Source: Novosphingobium sp. EMRT-2
GTDB lineage: Bacteria > Pseudomonadota > Alphaproteobacteria > Sphingomonadales > Sphingomonadaceae
Length of the DNA: 64,000 nucleotides
Direction: 5' to 3'
NCBI RefSeq assembly: GCF_005145025.1
Contig: NZ_CP039695.1
Span: 496,001 to 560,000 of the forward strand
Below the pieces are notes generated by a model. It was not told the origin of the DNA. It was given only the letters and a program-made list of their open reading frames with translations, and made no database searches. Numbering within the stretch: the stretch's first letter is position 1; every line of letters starts with the position of its first letter. Made by a program: the position numbers and the translations under genes. Shown here one piece after another: positions 11,117-19,777 of this stretch.

Positions 11117-14100
11117 TCACGCGGAAAAGGATTCCTGCGCGGGGGAAAGGTCCAGCTTCTGCGCCGCCAGCAGCGCATCCGGCAAGGCGAACAGCTGCGG
11201 CGTATGGGTATAGAGCAGCGCGGCTTCCACGCGGCGGCCGGGGTGGATCACCTGCAGCGCCGCGACATAGGCCGCCATCTGGCGAAGATAGGCCGTCGGA
11301 ATCTCCTCGATCCGCGCGGGCGGGCGGCGCGCCGTCTTGAAATCGACGATTCGGACCAGACCGGGGCGGACGATCAACCGGTCGATCGTGCCCGTCACCA
11401 CGCGCCCTTCGACCACCGCTGCCAGCGGCACCTCCGCGAGCGAATCCGGCCCGAACACGTCCTGCCAGTCCGGGTTATCGAGCACGGCCATCGCGGCCTC
11501 CGCCATCACCGCATGGTCTTCGGGCAGGAACTCCCCGCCCGCGCGCGCCAGCCAGCCAAGCGCGGCATCGCGGCGGCGCTCGCGCGGCAGTTCGGGCAGG
11601 CGCTCGATCAGCTTGTGGATCAGCGTGCCCCGTCGCGCCGCCAGTAGCGCGCCCGGCCCCGGCCGGATCGGCGGATCGGGCGCCTCGTCCTCGCCCATGG
11701 CCGACGGCGCGAGCGGGCGCGGCGGACGCGGTTCGGGGCCGATCGGCTGGAGCAGCTCGGCGGGCAGCGTCTCAAGCGTCGTGGCGGCTTCCGGCGTCGC
11801 GCCGACAACAGGCGACGGAGCCGGTGCGCCCAGTTGCCGGCGCCCTTCCCACAGCGGGTCCGCGATCCATTCGTCGGTGCCGAACAGCGGCTCCAGCATG
11901 GCATACCAGCTTTCGGGCGGAATCTCCCTGCGCCGCCCCCCCAGCGATCCGGTGACGAACAGCGCTTCCTCGGCACGTGTCATCGCCACGTAGAGCAGGC
12001 GCCAGTGCTCCTCGCGCTCCTCGCGCGCGGCTTGCGCCTCGGCCTCGCGCACCGGCCCGGCCTTTTCTTCCTTGCGCAGCGGCGGCAGCGGCACCTTGCG
12101 GGTTTCGCCCAGCACGCTTTCGGTCACCTCCAGCCCGCGCACGGGCGAGGCGTCGGGATCGTCGGCGGCATCGGCCAGAATCACGATCGGCGCCTGCAAG
12201 CCCTTGGAGCCGTGCACGGTCATCACCCGCACCAGCCCCTCGTTCTTGCCCGCCTCGCGCTTCAACTCGCCCTCGCCCGCGTCGAACCACTGAAGGAAGC
12301 CGGTCAGGCTCGGCACGTTGCCGGCGGCATAGGCCATCGCGGCGTTGAGCAGTTCGTCGATGGGATCGTTGGCTTCCCGGCCCAGCCGCGCCACCAGCTT
12401 GCGCCGTCCCTGCCACGGCCCCAGCAGCAGCCAGTGCAGCATCGCCTGCGGCGTTTCGTAGTCCGCCCGCGCCAGCAGCGCGCGCAACTGCTCCATCGTG
12501 GCGTGCGTCTTCGGCCCTTCGCTGGCGCGCAGGTGATCCCAAAGCCGCGTGCCTACCCCGCGATAGCCGTGTTCGAGCAACTCTTCCTGTGTCCATCCGA
12601 CCAGCGGGGACACGAGCAGACCGGCAAGGCTGAGATCGTCCCACGGCTGCGCGGCGAAGCGCAGCGCGGCGACAAGGTCCTTCACCGCCAGCGGCGCGCC
12701 CAGCCGCAGCCGGTCCACGCCCGCCACCGGCACCCCCTGCGCATGGAGCCGCGCCACGATCAGCCCGGCCAGTTCCTTGCGCTTGCGCACCAGCACCATG
12801 ATGTCGCCCGCGTTGGCGTAGCGCGGCGTGCCCTTGGCCAGCGGGAAGCCGTTTTCAAGCCACGCCCGGATCTGCCGCGCGAGCCTGTCCGCCAGATCGC
12901 GGTCGGGGCGCGAGAGCCAGCCTTCCGCGCCCTCCTCCCCGGCTTCGGGCGCGTCCTCGTCCTCGCCGCCCGCCGCCAGCCCGACCGGACGCCACAGCGT
13001 GACCAACCCCGGCCGTTCCTCCCCCACATGCGGTTCGGGCGGTTCGGCAAGCCCGAAACGGTCCGGCCCGATATGCGCGATCGCCCGGTCGACGAACGAC
13101 AGCACCGATTGCGAGGTGCGGTAGGACCGTCCTAGCCCCAGCCCCAGCAGCGTCCGTGAACGGTCGTCGAGCACGTCCGCCACATCGCGCAGCTGGCGTT
13201 CCACCCGCGCTTTCGCCGCCGCGAAGTTCTCCGGGCTGGTGCCCTGGAAGCGGAAGATCGCCTGCTTGTAATCGCCCACCACGAACAGCGTGCGCAGCGC
13301 GTCGCCGTGCAGGCCCTCGCCGGCGAAGAAGTCCGCCACCAGCCCGTCCAGCACGATGCGCCACTGCGCCGCATTGGTGTCCTGCGCCTCGTCGACGAGG
13401 ATATGGTCGAACCGGCGGTCGAGTTTGAAGCGGATCCACTCCGCGCTCACGTTTTCGGTCAGCAGCGCGGCGGCCTTGCGGATCTGGTCGTCGAAATCGA
13501 TGAAGCCTTCGCGCGTCTTGGCCTCGTCCCACGCCAGCGCGAACCGGTAACCCAGCGTCAGCGCCGGATCGAGCATCGCCGCCAAAGCCACCAGCGCGCG
13601 CCGTTCGCGCACCGCTTCGAGGCAGCCGATCACGCGCGCAGCGTATTCGGGATAGTCCGGCGCTTTCTTGGCGATGTTGGTGGTCGAGCGGGGCTGCCCT
13701 GCCTTGGTCAGGAACTGGTCGGCCAGCAGGTCCAGCGCTTCCAGCCGCCGTTCGGACGGCAGCGCGATCCAGTCGCCCAGGGCATTGGCGGCCTCGATCC
13801 CGCTCTTCGTGCCCCATGCCGCATTGGCCTCCATGCACCACCGCACAGAGCGCACGTCGAAGGCATCGTCGGCGCAGAGCGCGGCAAGGCCCGCTCCGTC
13901 TTCGTCCGCGTCCAAACCCAGCGCGCCGTTTATGCGCGGGCGCAAGGGCGGCTGCCACGCGCCGGGTCCGAACCACAAATCACGCGCGCCGGCGCAGCGC
14001 AGCAGGAACGCCTCGACCTGATCCTGCGCCATCCGCAGGCTGAGATCGGAGAGCGCATCGAGCAGCGCCTCGTCCCCCTGTTCCTCCGCACTGACCAGCA

Positions 14101-14605
14101 GGTCGGCCAGCACCTGCCGCACCAGCAGCGCGCGGTCGCGGTCCTCCATCGCACGCGTGCCCGGCATCAGGCCCGCTTCCACCGGGAAGGCCGAAAGCAG
14201 CCATTGGCAGAAAGCGTGGATCGTCTCGATCCGCAGGCCACCGCCGGGGCAATCGAGCACCGCCGCGAACCGGCTGCGCGCGCGGGCCAGCGCTTCGGGG
14301 CCATAGTCCGCGCCGATCGCGATCAGCTGTTCGGCCAACGCGGTTTCGGGCAGGCGCACCCAGCTGGCCAGCACCTCGTTGACGCGCGTCGCCATTTCCG
14401 CCGCGCCGGCCTTGGTGAATGTCAGGCACAGCAGATGCTCCGGCTCAACCCCCGGCTGCAGCAGCAGGCGCAGCACGCGCGCTGACAGAACCTGCGTCTT
14501 GCCCGTGCCCGCCGAGGCGCTGAGCCACACGGTACGGCGCGGATCGACCGCGCGCGCCTGGTTGTCCTTCAGCGGATAGACGCGGCTTGGCTGCTCCCCG
14601 CTCAT
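11117..14605 (-). CDS. addA: Double-strand break repair helicase-nuclease AddA
   Basis: The UvrD-like 3'-5' helicase and nuclease subunit of AddAB, which resects double-strand breaks for RecA. 1162 residues. Motif I is WLSASAGTGKTQVLSARVL near the N-terminus, Walker B is HILVDEAQDTNAAQW, a late helicase motif is VMTVHGSKGLQAPIV, and the C-terminal PD-(D/E)XK nuclease shows LVRIVDFKTARRPP. The ATG at 14605 overlaps the addB stop as ATGA, which decides the start over an upstream in-frame ATG. Confidence 0.95.
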   Translation of the reverse strand: MSGEQPSRVYPLKDNQARAVDPRRTVWLSASAGTGKTQVLSARVLRLLLQPGVEPEHLLCLTFTKAGAAEMATRVNEVLASWVRLPETALAEQLIAIGADYGPEALARARSRFAAVLDCPGGGLRIETIHAFCQWLLSAFPVEAGLMPGTRAMEDRDRALLVRQVLADLLVSAEEQGDEALLDALSDLSLRMAQDQVEAFLLRCAGARDLWFGPGAWQPPLRPRINGALGLDADEDGAGLAALCADDAFDVRSVRWCMEANAAWGTKSGIEAANALGDWIALPSERRLEALDLLADQFLTKAGQPRSTTNIAKKAPDYPEYAARVIGCLEAVRERRALVALAAMLDPALTLGYRFALAWDEAKTREGFIDFDDQIRKAAALLTENVSAEWIRFKLDRRFDHILVDEAQDTNAAQWRIVLDGLVADFFAGEGLHGDALRTLFVVGDYKQAIFRFQGTSPENFAAAKARVERQLRDVADVLDDRSRTLLGLGLGRSYRTSQSVLSFVDRAIAHIGPDRFGLAEPPEPHVGEERPGLVTLWRPVGLAAGGEDEDAPEAGEEGAEGWLSRPDRDLADRLARQIRAWLENGFPLAKGTPRYANAGDIMVLVRKRKELAGLIVARLHAQGVPVAGVDRLRLGAPLAVKDLVAALRFAAQPWDDLSLAGLLVSPLVGWTQEELLEHGYRGVGTRLWDHLRASEGPKTHATMEQLRALLARADYETPQAMLHWLLLGPWQGRRKLVARLGREANDPIDELLNAAMAYAAGNVPSLTGFLQWFDAGEGELKREAGKNEGLVRVMTVHGSKGLQAPIVILADAADDPDASPVRGLEVTESVLGETRKVPLPPLRKEEKAGPVREAEAQAAREEREEHWRLLYVAMTRAEEALFVTGSLGGRRREIPPESWYAMLEPLFGTDEWIADPLWEGRRQLGAPAPSPVVGATPEAATTLETLPAELLQPIGPEPRPPRPLAPSAMGEDEAPDPPIRPGPGALLAARRGTLIHKLIERLPELPRERRRDAALGWLARAGGEFLPEDHAVMAEAAMAVLDNPDWQDVFGPDSLAEVPLAAVVEGRVVTGTIDRLIVRPGLVRIVDFKTARRPPARIEEIPTAYLRQMAAYVAALQVIHPGRRVEAALLYTHTPQLFALPDALLAAQKLDLSPAQESFSA

Positions 14606-17595
14606 GCCGCATCCCCCGCGCGGCCGCGGCCCTGCCATTCGTCCAGCCGCATCAACTGGTCATAGTCCGAATAGCCCGGAAGATCGGGATTGAGCCGCGC
14701 CGTGAACGGATCGCTGCCGAGTATCCACCGCGCGATCGCCTCTTCCAGATAATCGCGCGTGCGGTCGAGGAATTCCTCGCGCGGGATGCCGGACTTGCGG
14801 CGGCCTTCCAGCACCGGCTCATCCATGAAACCGAAGCCACGTTCCCGGTTGCGCGCCAGCGACCAGTATTCGAACCGCGTCGGCGTGCCGCTCACTCCTT
14901 CGATCCCGCCGCCCTGCGCGATCAGGCCGACAAGGCCGAGCTGGAGCGCGAAGCCTTCCTCTACCATCCGCGCCGATGGCGGTGTGCCGGTCTTGTAATC
15001 GACCACCGCCAGCGTGCCGTCGGCCAGGCGGTCGATCCGGTCGGCGCGGCCATGGATGCGCACGCCATCCACCATGATTTCGCCCTTTTTCTCCCAGGCA
15101 AGGACTTCGCGCCCCTCGCCCAGCAGGCGGTCTTGTTCCGCTTCTATCCAGCCCAGCCCCGCCAGCAGGCGCGGCCGCCACAGCCCGCGCATGAACGGAT
15201 GCGCGCTCATCTCCGCCAGCGCGCGTTCGGCCAGCGGGATCAACTCGCCTGGCCGGGCGCCGGCATCATGCCATGCCTCCAGAATCGCGTGGACCGCCGT
15301 GCCGCGCCACGCGGGCGTGGGGTCCGCGTCGATCGGATCGAGCGCGCGCAGGCCGAGGACGGCGGAGGCGTAGAACTGGTAGGGATCTCCCCGCAGCCGG
15401 TCGAGCGCGGTGACAGCGATCGGCACCCGGCGCTGTTCGGCCGATGGCATCGGTTCGGGCCGGGGATAGGCAGGCGCGGGCGGCGCATCGTCGAGCGCGC
15501 GGGCAAAGCGCACCGCGTCGTGCTCGTGCCGCAGTTCCCTCCCCAACATGGCGCGGATGCGCATCAGGAAGCGCGAGGGGATCGCCGGGCCGGCGGCATC
15601 GCGCTGCGCGTGGCTCAGCACCACCTCGGGCGCGCCCAGCGCGGCGGCCAGATCGTGCGCGGCCAGGCCGATGCGGAAATCCGCGCCGGGAATGCCGAGC
15701 ATCCGCAGCACCGGCGGCGCCAGCAACGGATCGGGCGCGGGCGCGCCGGGCCATGACCCTTCGGTCAGACCCGCGCAGATGACCAGATCCGCCCGGCTCA
15801 TCCGCGCTTCAAGCAGGCCGTAGATCGAAAGGCGCGGATGCCCGCCATAGGGCGGACGCACCGCCACTTCGTCCAGCGCGTCGCGCAGCAGCACGGGCAG
15901 ATCGACGGGATCGGTCTCCAGCACGACCTCGCCGGCGGCGTCGCTCCATTGCTGCACGAACTGCGACAGGCTGCGCCCGTCCGGCTGCGCCCAGATGCCC
16001 TCGCCGCACAGCGCCTCGGCGGTCTCGGCCAGCAGCGCCAACGCTGCGCCCAGCGGCAGCGCGCCATCGAACAGCAGCAACGGGGCCAGCAGCGCCTCCG
16101 CCTCGTCCCACCAGTCGAACAGGCCGGGATAGCGCCGGTCCTGCTCCTTCACCGCCGCGCGCACAGCTTCGAGCCCCGGCCCGGGGCGCGGCCCGCGCAG
16201 CACCAGATCGAGCTGGCGCACGCGCTCCAGCCACGCCGCGCGTCCTTCGCCCGCCATCACCAGCGGATGCGCCAGCAGCGCCAGCAGCGGCACCGGCGCG
16301 GCCCGTTCGGCCATGACTTCGGCGATCTGCAGGAACAGCCGCCCCGCCGGCGTCTGGGGCAGGGGACGGCCGGCGGAATCGTCCGCCGCGATGTTCCAGC
16401 GCGCCAGATGCGCGACCACACGCACCGCCAGCGCCCGGTCCGGCGTCACCAGCGCGACGCGGCGCTCCGGCTCCGCCAGCGCCTGCTGGATCAGTACGGA
16501 GACCGCCTGCGCCTCTTCCTCTGGGTGGGCGGTTTCCATCGTGCGCACGCCCGAAAGCCGCCGCCGCTCCGCCGGCAGGCTCACCCACACCGTGCTGGCT
16601 TCGGGCGGCAGGAACAGGTTGGAAATCGCCTTGCTACGTTCGGGCGGAGCCGCAGCCAGCCCGGCGCGGTGCCAGGGCTGCACCTCGCCACGCGCCACGC
16701 CCATGCGGTTGAGCAACAGCTTGAGATGGTACTGCGGGTGGGTCACCACATCGCCCCGCGCGAACGGCGGGCCGCCCGGCTCCTCGGGCATGCCCGCCGC
16801 GCCCAGCGCTTCCCACACCGGTTCCTCCAGCGCGAGATCGAGATCGGGCAGGATCACGCCGCCGTCCGGCAAATCGGCCACCGTGCGCAACAGCCGCGCG
16901 ATGGCGGGCGCGGCCGAGGTCACCCCGGCGGCGATCACCGGATGCGCCGGCGGATGGTCCCGCCATACCCGCGCCGCGTGATCGAGCAGGCGGTTGCGCC
17001 GTTCGGGCGCGTCGATCTCGCCCCGCGCCTCCTGCTCGGCGCGCCAGCGGAACAGCACTTTCGCGAACAGCCGCGTACTGTCCGTCCAGTGCTGCGAAAG
17101 ATCGCCCACCGCGCCGATCACCGCTTCATCCAGCAGCTTTTCGGGCGCGACGTCCTCCACCGCCATCCGGTCCATGCTGCGCACGATCGACCGCGCCTGC
17201 CGCAGCAGTCCGGCCTCGCCCAGATTGCCGGTCTCCGGCTCCGCGCGCAGCATTTCGGCGATGCGCAACAAGCGAAACACCGGATCGCTCGCCGGCGGCA
17301 CTGCCGCGCCCGGCCCCAGCGGGTCGAGCAATGGCCCCAGCGTTTCGTCGAGATCGAGATCACCCACCACCGCCATGCGCGGCAGCAGCAGCCCGCCTTC
17401 CCCGCTGGCGCGCACGAAGGCTTCGGTCACGGTGCGCACGGCGCGGCGGCTCGGCAACAGTAGCAACAGGCGCGCCAGACCGAAACCGTCCTCGCGATAG
17501 CGTGGGATCAGGCCGGCGACGAGCGCATCGGCAAAGCCCCGGTGCGCCGCGATCGACCAGACTTTCGGCCCCGTTCGCGGCGTTCTGTCGCTCAT
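14602..17595 (-). CDS. addB: Double-strand break repair nuclease AddB
   Basis: Partner of AddA, 997 residues. The N-terminal part is a degenerate helicase (LLLLPSRRAVRTVTEAF in place of a clean Walker A), the middle holds LVICAGLTEGSWPGAPAPDP, and the C-terminal nuclease has GRADRIDRLADGTLAVVDYKTG. The overlap with addA and a 21-nt gap after murU put both in the divL-tsaE-amgK-murU operon. The Walker A is weak, as expected for alphaproteobacterial AddB, where AddA is the motor. Confidence 0.93.
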   Translation of the reverse strand: MSDRTPRTGPKVWSIAAHRGFADALVAGLIPRYREDGFGLARLLLLLPSRRAVRTVTEAFVRASGEGGLLLPRMAVVGDLDLDETLGPLLDPLGPGAAVPPASDPVFRLLRIAEMLRAEPETGNLGEAGLLRQARSIVRSMDRMAVEDVAPEKLLDEAVIGAVGDLSQHWTDSTRLFAKVLFRWRAEQEARGEIDAPERRNRLLDHAARVWRDHPPAHPVIAAGVTSAAPAIARLLRTVADLPDGGVILPDLDLALEEPVWEALGAAGMPEEPGGPPFARGDVVTHPQYHLKLLLNRMGVARGEVQPWHRAGLAAAPPERSKAISNLFLPPEASTVWVSLPAERRRLSGVRTMETAHPEEEAQAVSVLIQQALAEPERRVALVTPDRALAVRVVAHLARWNIAADDSAGRPLPQTPAGRLFLQIAEVMAERAAPVPLLALLAHPLVMAGEGRAAWLERVRQLDLVLRGPRPGPGLEAVRAAVKEQDRRYPGLFDWWDEAEALLAPLLLFDGALPLGAALALLAETAEALCGEGIWAQPDGRSLSQFVQQWSDAAGEVVLETDPVDLPVLLRDALDEVAVRPPYGGHPRLSIYGLLEARMSRADLVICAGLTEGSWPGAPAPDPLLAPPVLRMLGIPGADFRIGLAAHDLAAALGAPEVVLSHAQRDAAGPAIPSRFLMRIRAMLGRELRHEHDAVRFARALDDAPPAPAYPRPEPMPSAEQRRVPIAVTALDRLRGDPYQFYASAVLGLRALDPIDADPTPAWRGTAVHAILEAWHDAGARPGELIPLAERALAEMSAHPFMRGLWRPRLLAGLGWIEAEQDRLLGEGREVLAWEKKGEIMVDGVRIHGRADRIDRLADGTLAVVDYKTGTPPSARMVEEGFALQLGLVGLIAQGGGIEGVSGTPTRFEYWSLARNRERGFGFMDEPVLEGRRKSGIPREEFLDRTRDYLEEAIARWILGSDPFTARLNPDLPGYSDYDQLMRLDEWQGRGRAGDAA

Positions 17596-17616
17596 TGGCT
17601 CTCGCTCATCGCCGCC

Positions 17617-18339
17617 TCACATCCGGGTCAGCGCGGCCTCGGTCGGCGCGATCATCTGCGGCTCGCCAACCTCATACCACAGCCCGGTATGCGACACGCC
17701 ATGAAGCCGCCCTTCGGCAATGGCGCGGTTCCACAGCACGCCGGTGGAGAACGATCCCTCGGGCGCGTCGCGCAGCAGGCGGTGGGAGACGATCTGCAAC
17801 CCGGTGTAGATGAACGGCGCGATCCGGCCGGGCCGGCGGCGGCTGATCCGCCCCTCCTGATCGAGATGGAAATCGCCCGGCCCCTGGAAGTTGAACGCAC
17901 GCGCATGGTTCACCAGCAGTAGCAGTGCGTCCATCCTCTCCGGGTCCCAGGCGTCGCTCAACGCGCCGAAGGCGTTGCGCGGGCCATCGAGCCAGATGTT
18001 GTCGCTGTTCACGCAGAAAAACGGATCGGCATCGATCAACGGCAAGGCGCGGATCATGCCGCCGCCGGTTTCCAGCAGGGCATCGCGTTCGTCCGAGATC
18101 GAAATCGCGGGGTGCTGCCGCTGTTCGAGATAGGCCTCGATCTGGTCGGGCAGGTAATGGACGTTGACCACCGCGCGCGCGACGCCGGCTTCTTCCAGCT
18201 TGTCGAGCGCGTAGTCGATCAGCGGCTTGCCCGCCACGCGCACCAGCGGCTTGGGCCGCGTCGCCGTCAGCGGGCGCATCCGCTTGCCGATGCCGGCCGC
18301 CATGACCATGGCGACATCGCTGGCGAGAGGACGGGTCAT
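17617..18339 (-). CDS. murU: N-acetylmuramate-1-phosphate uridylyltransferase
   Basis: A 240-residue nucleotidyltransferase with the N-terminal signature MVMAAGIGKRMRPLTATRPKP and the sugar-binding stretch NSDNIWLDGP. With AmgK it turns recycled MurNAc into UDP-MurNAc, bypassing MurA and so fosfomycin. The ATG at 18339 overlaps the amgK stop as ATGA. The upstream extension in the same frame is Arg/Gly-rich and was rejected. Confidence 0.9.
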   Translation of the reverse strand: MTRPLASDVAMVMAAGIGKRMRPLTATRPKPLVRVAGKPLIDYALDKLEEAGVARAVVNVHYLPDQIEAYLEQRQHPAISISDERDALLETGGGMIRALPLIDADPFFCVNSDNIWLDGPRNAFGALSDAWDPERMDALLLLVNHARAFNFQGPGDFHLDQEGRISRRRPGRIAPFIYTGLQIVSHRLLRDAPEGSFSTGVLWNRAIAEGRLHGVSHTGLWYEVGEPQMIAPTEAALTRM

Positions 18340-19331
18340 ACCCCGAACGATCCGCCGCCCGCCGCGCGCACCTCGTCCGGGATGTTCGCGTCGAACCAGC
18401 GCACCACCGGCGCCAGCGCGGGATGTGCCAGATCGCGTTCGAGCAGCGCCCACACGCGCGGGATATAACCAAGGTAGCGCGGCTTGCCGTCACGCTTCCA
18501 CAGGCGCACGAAAATGCCCACGATCTTGGCGTTGCGCTGCGCGCCCAGCACCGCGTAATCGGCCAGGAAATCGTCGCCCGGCCGCGCCCGCTCGACGTAA
18601 TAGTCGAACATCGCGGCTTCGAGTGCGGGGCTCACATCGCGCCGCGCGTCCTGCAACAGCGAGACCAAGTCATACGCCGGATGGCCCGCCAGCGCGTCCT
18701 GGAAATCGAGCAGGCCCTGATTGCCAGTGCCGCCCAGCAGCATGATGTTTTCGGCGTGGTAGTCGCGCAGCACCGTCACGCCCTCGCCCTGCCGGGCCAG
18801 CAGCGGCGCCAGCACCGCTTCCCACGCCGCGGCCCAGCCGCGCGCGTCCACCTGGAGCCCGCGCGCGGGGCAGAACCAGTCGGTGAACAACTTGGTCTCG
18901 CGCAGGTATTCGGCCATGCCATAGGGCGCGAACGGCCCGGCGGGGAGCGTGCCGGCCTTGAGCAGCGCGTCGATCGCGGCGCGATAGACCGCCTCCTCGT
19001 CCTGCGGCCAGGCTTCGACATATTCGCGCATCCGCACGTCGCCGAAGTCCTCCAGCAGGACGAAGCCCTCTTCCGCCCGTTCGGCCAGGATGCGCGGCGC
19101 GCGCAGCCCGTTGGCGTCCAGCCATTTCGCCGCGCGCAGGAACGGCGCGGGATCTTCCTGCGGCGGCGGCGCGTGCATCAGCATCGCATCGCCCGCCCCA
19201 CCGCGAATGCGGAAATAGCGGCGGAACGAGGCATCGCCGGGCAGCGGATCGATCGTCGCGCCCGTCCAGCCGGCTTCGGCCAGAAACGCTTCGACGCCAT
19301 CGGGGACGCCATCGGGTATCGTCAGGTCCAT
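18336..19331 (-). CDS. amgK: N-acetylmuramate/N-acetylglucosamine anomeric kinase
   Basis: A 331-residue aminoglycoside-phosphotransferase-like kinase. The Brenner motif is VLRDYHAENIMLLGG and the metal-binding Asp is in GLLDFQDALAGHPAYDLVSLLQDARR. It phosphorylates MurNAc or GlcNAc at the anomeric carbon in peptidoglycan recycling. It lies between tsaE (10-nt overlap) and murU (ATGA overlap), the usual pairing. The start at 19331 gives MDLTIPDGVPDGVEAFLA. Confidence 0.9.
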   Translation of the reverse strand: MDLTIPDGVPDGVEAFLAEAGWTGATIDPLPGDASFRRYFRIRGGAGDAMLMHAPPPQEDPAPFLRAAKWLDANGLRAPRILAERAEEGFVLLEDFGDVRMREYVEAWPQDEEAVYRAAIDALLKAGTLPAGPFAPYGMAEYLRETKLFTDWFCPARGLQVDARGWAAAWEAVLAPLLARQGEGVTVLRDYHAENIMLLGGTGNQGLLDFQDALAGHPAYDLVSLLQDARRDVSPALEAAMFDYYVERARPGDDFLADYAVLGAQRNAKIVGIFVRLWKRDGKPRYLGYIPRVWALLERDLAHPALAPVVRWFDANIPDEVRAAGGGSFGV

Positions 19332-19777
19332 GATCCGCGCTCTATCCAATCCGGCCCCGGCTCGACAATGGCCGAACGCCCGCTTTCCGCCGATTCCAAC
19401 AGGATTGACAGGCAACCGCGCTCCTGCGCAAAGCCGCCGGCGTGTTCAGGCCATTCGGCCAGCATCGCCGCCCCCATGCGATAGTCGTCCAGCCCCAGTT
19501 CCTCCACTTCGGAAGGGGCTTCCAGTCGATAGAAATCCGCATGAACCAGCGGCAGGCGCACGGCCGGCGGATCGTAGCACTCGATGATCGCGAAGCTGGG
19601 CGAAGGCACCTCGCCCTCGTGCCCCAGCGCGGCGATCACCGCCCGCGCCAACGTGGTCTTGCCCGCCCCCAGCCCGCCCGAAAGCGCCACCACATCGCCG
19701 GGCCGCAACCGCCCGGCGATCCGCGCGGCCAGCGCTTCGGTCGCGGCGAGATCGGGCAAGGGCACGCGGTCGCTCAC
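19322..19777 (-). CDS. tsaE: tRNA threonylcarbamoyladenosine biosynthesis ATPase TsaE
   Basis: 151 residues with Walker A GGLGAGKTTLARAV and the family block VPSPSFAIIECYD...LVHADFYRL. With TsaB and TsaD it makes the t6A modification of tRNAs that read ANN codons. The start is a GTG that overlaps the divL stop as GTGA. Its 3' end runs 10 nt into amgK. Confidence 0.93.
   Translation of the reverse strand: MSDRVPLPDLAATEALAARIAGRLRPGDVVALSGGLGAGKTTLARAVIAALGHEGEVPSPSFAIIECYDPPAVRLPLVHADFYRLEAPSEVEELGLDDYRMGAAMLAEWPEHAGGFAQERGCLSILLESAESGRSAIVEPGPDWIERGSWT

Noticed and set aside
15838..17463. Long plus-strand ORF, and others opposite addA, divL and ahcY
   Set aside because: Shadow frames of addB and neighbours; composition rich in Arg/His/Gln with no domain.
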